Origin: Schistocerca nitens
Taxonomy: Eukaryota > Arthropoda > Insecta > Orthoptera > Acrididae
Direction of reading: 5' to 3'
Length of the DNA: 64,000 nucleotides
Assembly: GCF_023898315.1 (NCBI RefSeq)
Contig: NC_064622.1
Location: forward strand, 275,457,503-275,521,502
A program made the translations under genes and the position numbers. Shown one piece after another: positions 57,170-64,000 of the stretch. How positions within the stretch are numbered: position 1 is the first letter of the stretch; each line of letters starts with the position of its first letter. The notes under the pieces were generated by a model that was not told the DNA's origin, ran no database searches, and saw only the letters and a program-made list of their open reading frames with translations.

Positions 57170-60001
57170 CGCGCTGCATCAAAAGCGATAACTTCGAGTT
57201 ATAATTCGTCTCACAACACAAAGCGCCGGTTGCCTTCGTGATTGCTACTGCTGGGTCACTGTGAGAATACAAATTAACTTGACGGCGAGAGACCTTCATG
57301 ATCGTTTACAGAAGGCCTACTGGAACAACCGTCCAATTTGTATTTCTGCAGTTTGAGATCAGTGTTTTAATGTCTATCAGAGTGCCTCACGGGGCACGCC
57401 AAAACCTGCCCAGCCACAACCTTTACATTGCTCATGCAGTCCGCAGACGCTCTCAGCAGTTACGGCGAGATAATGATGACTATTTCTGGAAGCAACCATA
57501 TGGTAACACCAGGAGTGCTCGCTGAAATAAATCTGTTACTGACTCACAAAACGAATCGGCCTCTAGGCTGTATTTCTACCACGAACTAGTTCGTGAGTTC
57601 TGCTGAAGCCGCTCAACTGCAGTAAAACGCGAGAATTATTCTACAAGGTAAAAATTTAGAAGCGGCGTATCACGTAACAGGCGGCTGCCCAGTTACCTGG
57701 TGCGTTGGTTCTTCCCGTTTGCTGGTTTGCTAAGGCGACCAAATAAAAGGTAAGTTTTATCAATCGAAATGCAATCAATACCGAAAGTAGATGCTTAAAG
57801 AACTAAACAAGTAAACGGCACGATAAAAGCAGAGTTTCACGGGAATATATACCCGTACAACGTAGAATCGTTTTTCGTATCAAATATTAAAATAATGGGG
57901 TCGATATGAAGTATCGCTCTCAAGTGCAAGCAGAGGCAGTCATCTACAACAAAGCTTTTATCGATGAGGACCACACGAATGTATAACCAGACATGAGGTG
58001 GTTTCATGCCGACTCTAGAATTCTTAGCACGCTTTCACGGCAAAAAAAGATTAGTGTTCCACTCAGTTAAACAAATAAAAATTGTGTGATACTGCAAAGG
58101 GTCACATCTGGGGTCACATATTTCTTACAAATATCTGGACGTAAGAATGCTTGGGTACAATAACGGCCACATTCAGCTTGATTGGCAAGATAATGCTTAT
58201 AACAGAACTATACGATCTGTACTGTTATATTGGTCGAAAATGTCGAGCTGGACGAAGGAAACATTTATGGCGTACAAAACACGTATAAATGAGGTGCAGT
58301 GAGGCGTGACGACATAGTGTTGGATCACGGAAAAACAACAAAAGATTTTAAACCGAACTGGCGGTCACTTACAAAAAAAGGCCATTTACTTAGTTACTTG
58401 TTCCACACATCAAATTCAAACAAATGTTATGATGCGGAACGTGCTACTCAGCAATTACTAAATACTACAGAAGGAGATGTTAAGGACGAAGCTTCTTTAA
58501 TCTTCATCTGAAAGCATTTCTGCTATCTATCAAACATTTTATTTGATGGTTAGACTGTCAAAGAGTTAAATAGTTGTAGGTTTCTCCCCTTTCTGTGCCA
58601 AACATATATTCATTAAAAGGTATCTTGCGTACTTCTGTTTGCATCTCTTTCAGAATTAGTTTCCTTGGTGGAATCTGAAGGAAACTACAAACCCGCTACC
58701 TGCCACTTCGGTAGAGATAGTGAATATGAAATTGAACCGACACTAATTTGCAGACGGGCATGTACTAATCGTCCACCCGAGGATCCAGCTGCAAATGAAC
58801 CGGGAGGTACATCCCCCACACTACGTCATGCACTTCAGGACGGTTTGTAGAGTACTGAGACTACTTACAAGACGTGACACGCAAGCATCTCTGCCCCACA
58901 CTACAGTTGCCAGTGCACTGGTCCGCTAGCCCGCAGTACAGCTGGGGACGTTGACAGACGCACAGATTGCCAAATGTAAGACGCGCGCGCGTCACCGCCT
59001 CTGTAGTCTCGTCGGCCAATTTATTTCTGTTGCAACCGACCGGTGGAGCAAGCTGTTACTATGCCCATCTGGTCGCGGTGAAGACAACAGTTTGTCTCAA
59101 CGAAAGCAGGGGAAGCTTGCTTCACGGCCATCTGCGTGCAGTGTACTGATCATCTGCTTTGATTACACCACCTGCTCATACTGGCTTTAGTTACTCTACG
59201 TTTAGCGAAAGGCTACCTAACTGTGTATTGCGTTTTGAAACGTGTATATGTTTTAAGATTATGGCCGTTGCAGGCGTTTTTATAGTTCAAGCATTTCGTT
59301 TTAAATGAATATTAAGTATGTCGTCGGTGGTGAACTGCAGTTTAGTTGGTAAAATTTCTGACAAGAAATTCGACGGATTCACGTTCGACCGCTGTTTGGT
59401 AATTGGTTGGTTGGTGTTTAAGCGACTAAACAGCGAAGTCGCCAGTCCCTCGTTCATGGAATAATCCATTCGAAATTAATGAATTAGTGGGGAATCTTGT
59501 CGAAATGTTATAGTATGTAGTACAGGTAAACGCAAGTCATCGGAAGCAACACTGCTGCAAGAGATGAGCAATAATTACATGAGACAACATGAGTCGTGCA
59601 GATCTGCATGCAAAGAGGGCTGGTTCATCTGCAGCGACAGGTATCTACCCCACGTCTAATCCTCCGCCGACCCGACGCAGAAGTAAGATAGTAACGTAAT
59701 GAGTAATGCCTTCTAGTTCGGCGGAGAGGAGGTCCGTAACAGCGCGAGCGAAAAGGCTAAAAACATGAGGAATAACAGCAGGACTACAAATAGTAAAGGC
59801 GTACTATGTCTTTTTCTGGTTCGTGATTTTTTACTTCTGGCAGAACTTTTGTTGGTGAAGACTGTCTTCTTAATGGTTTGATTATGGCGGTAGACATTTT
59901 CACTCTCTCCCTCCCCGACGCTAAACTGGTCCAGTTTGCTCTCGTACAAACCCTCATCTGAGGCATGGCAGCCTTTGTAATGCGCACTGAGGTACTTCCT
60001 T
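57170..60001. other. mostly unassigned; one SINE fragment
   Basis: At about 59403-59450 TGGTTGGTTGGTGTTTAAGC and GACTAAACAGCGAAGTCGCC is an antisense end of the third SINE family. The rest shows no gene; short frames have no family motifs. Confidence 0.35.
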
Positions 60002-60011
60002 CATGCTTGAC

Positions 60012-60215
60012 TCGCACACTGGACTCGCATTCGGGATGACGAAGTTTCAAACCCGCGTCCCGCCATCCTGCTTTAGGTTTTCCGTGATTTCCTTAAATCG
60101 CTTCAGGCAAATGCCTGGATGGTCCCTTTGAAAGTGCACGGCCGACTTCCTTCCCTATTCTTCCCTAATCCGATGGGACCGATGACCTCGCTGTTTGGTC
60201 CTTCTTCCAAATAAC
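60012..60215 (+). mobile_element. tRNA-derived SINE, third family, full length
   Basis: TSD CATGCTTGAC lies at 60002-60011 and 60216-60225. It has CACTGGACTCGCATTCGGGA, a B-box-like GTTTCAAACCC, TTTTCCGTGATTTCCTTAAA, and the end GACCTCGCTGTTTGGTCC. Confidence 0.88.
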
Positions 60216-60363
60216 CATGCTTGACCTGAGTTCAGTAAACTGAACATACTTGGGCGATGTCGAAGGGGATCCCCATCCGAACAATGCCCATGTGTTGTGG
60301 TCGACTGTCAAGCAGTCGCGGCTTATCATTGTTCTCAACGCCTCCAGTGTCCTGCTGAAGACG

Positions 60364-60564
60364 GGGGTTTGGGTTGTTTGGGGAAGGAGACCAGACAGCG
60401 AGGTCATCGATCTCATCGGATTAGGGAAGGATGGGGAAGGAAGTCGGCCGTGCCCTTTCAAAGGAACCATCCCGGCATTTGCCTGGAGCGATTTAGGGAA
60501 ATCACGGAAAACCTAAATCAGGATGACCGGACGCGGGATTGAACCGTCGTCCTCCCGAACGCGA
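60364..60564 (-). mobile_element. tRNA-derived SINE, third family, inverted neighbour
   Basis: TSD GTCCTGYTGAAGACG lies at 60349-60363 and 60565-60579, with one mismatch. Same family as 60012-60215 in opposite orientation, 150 bases away. Separate TSDs show two independent insertions. Confidence 0.88.
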
Positions 60565-60584
60565 GTCCTGTTGAAGACGTGCTA

Positions 60585-61200
60585 CTGAGACTCTTCCTTT
60601 CTCACGGCAAAAGAAAGTACTAGCAAACAGGACGGAATTAACAATTCAGTTACTCTTTAGCACACATTTGTCCGCGTAAACGGTGGGAATCGCCTGAATC
60701 GCTCCCAATATTCCCCCAGCGTTCAGTTAGCCAGGCATTCCTGCCGCGACACGTCATTTGACTACCGGAAGTGTGAACACGGCCCGACGTATTGCACACC
60801 AGCGTTGCCTTACATGGAAGCGAGAAGCCGTGCTCAGCGAAAGCACGTGCGTATGCTCGTGCCTCGGCCAGTTCGCCAGGTAAGCAGGCCGTGTTTATTC
60901 TGGACACACACACACGGCGTCACTAGCCGCTGTGCTGCGGTCACGCCGTTCAGAAATAGACGCTCCTTGTCACGCCATGCCTCCCTCCTTCCCTCCCTCC
61001 CTCCACGTATCCCACGCGACAAACATCCGCGTGCCATCCTAGCCCACAGCCGCCAAGATCCGGCGAGGTTTTCGCCCGAATCGCTTCCACATGACATCTG
61101 GACTAGAGCATCCTTGAGCATAAAATTCCTCTGACAACAAACGTGCAGGATCATGAAAGGTAATGTTTCATGTTCTACGGAAAATAAACTCTCCAACCTA
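60585..61200. other. no recognised gene
   Basis: Includes a CCCT-rich simple stretch at about 60978-61006. A 145-codon minus-strand frame here lacks family motifs and is probably chance. Confidence 0.35.
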
Positions 61201-61204
61201 TTTA

Positions 61205-61430
61205 CTGGCACTGAGTGAGGTGATGAAGTGGTTAAGACACTGGACTCATGTTCTGAACGGCAGCGGTTCAAAGCCCCGTCTGGCTATTCACATTTGGTTT
61301 TCATGAGATTTTCCTGAACAGTTTGAGAAGCAGGGATATTTCCTCTGAAAAGGCACCGCCGATTTCATTCCCCATCCTTCCCCAAGATGAGATTGTGACC
61401 ACGTCGTCGTCAGATGTTAAACCTTAATTT
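61205..61430 (+). mobile_element. diverged tRNA-derived SINE, third family
   Basis: AGTGGTTAAGACACTGGACT, GCGGTTCAAAGCCCCGTC and CCGATTTCATTCCCCATCCT line up with 60012-60215. Confidence 0.6.
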
Positions 61431-61434
61431 ACTG

Positions 61435-62175
61435 GCTCTATTCCCTTCTGACTGTCCCGTATTTGAGCTACTTTATGCCTGGTAGTGTTCGAAACTTCCT
61501 GAACTCTGTCTATCTCCTGGATCTCTCACTCGTCTTAAGTATTATTTAAACTCGTTAGAGAGAAGTAAGTAGTTTTGAAACATACTTGCACTTTCTAATT
61601 GGTTGCCTCTATAGTGTTCAACGTACGCTGATGACTCAGATTGCTTTACAGTTCAAAGTGAGCTTGTAAACCTGGAGTGCATATGCGCGATATGAAAGGC
61701 ATGCCTGGCGTACCGACAGGGGAAGAAATAATAATCAGATGTGTGCGGAGAATGGAGAAATACGACTATGAAAAATGTTGACTCTTCCATTGTCCCACTA
61801 TCAAACAATAAGGATCATAAGACGCTCGCGTCTTGCCGTCATTATTATTTAGTTTTTCAGTACTGACAAACTCTTCCTGCGACTCCTACAAAGTAGCAGA
61901 TTGAAGTTTGTGCGTGAAGATAGATTATAGTACTGTCTACCACACTAGATACAGTCGCTAATTTCTATACGTGGTGAATTTCAGTAACAGTTATTCCGGC
62001 TTGTGAGTACGTTGGTGGACATCGAAAAAACAACAACAAGGAAGCAAACACGCACGGGCAACAGTGGGTAGTGTTGTTTCTCTGGACGGTATGAGAGACT
62101 GCTTCATACATCCACAACAGGATTGTAGCCATGTGGGGAAACAGCACCAATTCACAGATCCGTGTTTCGTCGGAT
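61435..62175. other. no recognised feature
   Basis: AT-rich sequence with no supportable gene. Confidence 0.35.
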
Positions 62176-62179
62176 ATCG

Positions 62180-62890
62180 GAGTTCAGAGACGGCGCAAAA
62201 TCACCTGGCGTCCATCTATTGCCAAGCAGGCCAAGCAATGTCCAGTGTGTCAATGACCAGATAATGGGGCATAGGCGAATCACGTTTGATGAACCACAGA
62301 AAGCAACCCTCAACATCATCATCCATGAGAATTTGAAGATGATGAAGGTGCGTGCACAGCCTCACAACTGCGCAGAAACAGAAGCATGTGGAGATATACC
62401 GACAACTGGTGCAACAGTACAATGCAGATCCAGCTGAGCTCTTTGAGCGTCTGTTCACCTCGGTGAGCCATGGTTCTCCTACGAGATTCCGAGAAAGAAA
62501 CATCAGTGCACGTATTGGAAGTATACAGGGAACCCTCGTACCAAGAAGTCACGGTCGGGACTATCAGAGCAGAAAGAAATGGCGACTGCGTTCTGGGATC
62601 AGAAAGGGATACTGATGGTGGATTGGCTCCCTCCCAATACGACCTCAGCTGTGATCTACTCTGCAGGTCACTGCACAACTCCGCCGACGAATTTAATAAT
62701 TTAATAATGCCACTATCGAAAATTGGGCCGTGGTGTCAGCTCCAACATGACAATGTGCGGCTATATGCCAATACCCAGACCACTGCCACAACGCGTTAAC
62801 TAGGTTTTACTGTGCTGCCACATCGTTCATATTCACCAAATCTGGCATCAAGCCTTATTCGACGCAATGAAAGAGGTCAAGGGGGGGTAA
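62180..62890 (+). mobile_element. mariner-like transposase remnant
   Basis: Frames give QKQKHVEIYRQLVQQYNADP, then TSVSHGSP (a decayed SDETWF region), EIPRKKHQCTYWKYTG, ILMVDWLPPNTTSAVIY and LQHDNVRLYANTQTTATTR. The order matches mariner transposases. Multiple frameshifts. Confidence 0.75.
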
Positions 62891-62943
62891 GAACTTCACC
62901 ACCAATGACGAACTTCACCACCACTGGCGCCGGAATACCACGT

Positions 62944-62974
62944 CCCCCCCCCCCCCCCCAAAAAAAAAAAAAAA
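62944..62974 (+). repeat. (C)16(A)15 homopolymer junction
   Basis: A cytosine run passes straight into an adenine run. Length is uncertain because such tracts are prone to sequencing error. Confidence 0.8.
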
Positions 62975-62979
62975 GAACA

Positions 62980-64000
62980 GTTTGTCGCAAATGTGGAAGC
63001 TGCCAAGAACGACGGCAGAAGAGTATAGACTTTGTAATATGATCTGTATTATAACCTGTATTCGTTTGCGCAGTAAATGGTTCTCGTGAACACAAAAAAA
63101 TTGTAGTGCCAACAATTTTTGAACGCCTCAAAACTGGGTGAGTCGGGTGAAAGTTATTAGAAAACAAAGCGCTGCACATCCATGTCCCATTCATGGAAGA
63201 GAAAGTTGATATTCGTCAGCTCGGTACAATGGATAGGTAGAAAACTATAGCATAACTGTCAGGAGACAAATTATTAAAGAAGATAACTTGCGGAGCATAA
63301 CGTTCAACTATGCTGCCTCATTCGTATTACGCAGCCTACGCCCGTGCACAAAGCGTCGTTGAGCCGATAAAGTCTGTGCGTCGTTGAGCCGATAAAGTGA
63401 GTTACAAGTGCAAAGGACCCTGAAACATCACGAATGGGTCATGGAACAATCGAAACGTCATCTTCCACCCCCGCGGGACATAGACTAGCCGGATGGAAGG
63501 CGGGGCAGAGTCTAACATCTAGCCTAGTCTAACATCTAGCCTATGTTGAGGATGTTAATTTCAAGCACTAGATCTATTTGGAAGGAAACAACTGCGTCTA
63601 ATAATTTCAAAAAGTATCATACGAACTACATGAAGATATTACGAGCAGCAAGGAAAATTATACATCTGGCTGGGTGGACTGGAAATTTAAGCCAACTATT
63701 GCAGACAGAATAAGAGTCGGTTGTGTTAAGCACATCACTGACCCCCTCCTCAGGCAGATCACTATTGCCACAATTACGCTCCGAAGGGCTACAAAAGAGT
63801 AACACTGATGTTTTGTTCTACATCAATATTATTGCCGATGATGAGTACCCTTGCATGACAGCATTCTGCCACCAAGGACATGACATTTTCTAGCAGGATA
63901 ACTGCAGTCTTCTTATTCATTTAATCTATTATCGAAATAACAACTTTTCTGCATCAACTACGACGTACGAACTACGACGGGCGAACTAGTGCCACTGCGG
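62980..64000. other. no recognised gene; two short tandem duplications
   Basis: GCGTCGTTGAGCCGATAAAG is repeated at about 63354 and 63382, and AGTCTAACATCTAGCCT at about 63510 and 63528. Nothing else recognised. Confidence 0.4.

Noticed and set aside
60834-61271. 145-codon minus-strand open frame
   Set aside because: It overlaps a simple CCCT repeat and a diverged SINE and shows no protein family motif.

Overview
This window looks like nuclear DNA of an insect with a large, repeat-rich genome, most likely an orthopteran such as a locust or grasshopper. That assignment is an inference. It rests on AT-rich introns of up to a few kb with canonical GT/AG splice sites, several families of tRNA-derived SINEs with 10-18 bp target-site duplications (TSDs), and many decayed Tc1/mariner and non-LTR elements. 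There are no operons, Shine-Dalgarno sites or other prokaryotic features.

The only host gene I can defend lies on the minus strand between about 2.2 and 13 kb, with a possible promoter and first exon at about 16.2 kb. It is the insect member of the FAM13 family. Eleven coding exons were rebuilt from splice sites. All junctions are GT/AG and all reading phases agree from exon to exon. The three conserved FAM13 C-terminal modules are present. No RhoGAP domain is visible, so the window may hold a RhoGAP-less protein made from the CpG-rich region at 16.2-16.75 kb, or the RhoGAP exons lie upstream in sequence I could not recognise or outside the window.

From about 17 kb to the end I see no convincing host gene. 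This part is a mosaic of mobile elements. It contains rosa-like DD41D transposons (36.3-37.8 and 55.1-56.7 kb), mariner and Tc1-like remnants (10.4-11.8, 21.9-22.3, 39.2-40.1, 47.7-48.6, 52.6-53.5, 53.7-54.4 and 62.2-62.9 kb), a broken Mutator-like transposase (42.2-44.1 kb), non-LTR retrotransposon tails (26.7, 31.8, 33.2, 45.6 and 51.3 kb), many SINEs, and microsatellites. Several insertions are nested and can be ordered in time from their TSDs.

I did not find an undescribed multi-gene system. The most unusual structure is a tRNA-containing repeat that occurs as inverted, partly palindromic composites at 10.8, 25.6 and 44.2 kb. Each composite is bounded by its own 12-13 bp TSD, so each appears to have inserted as a unit.
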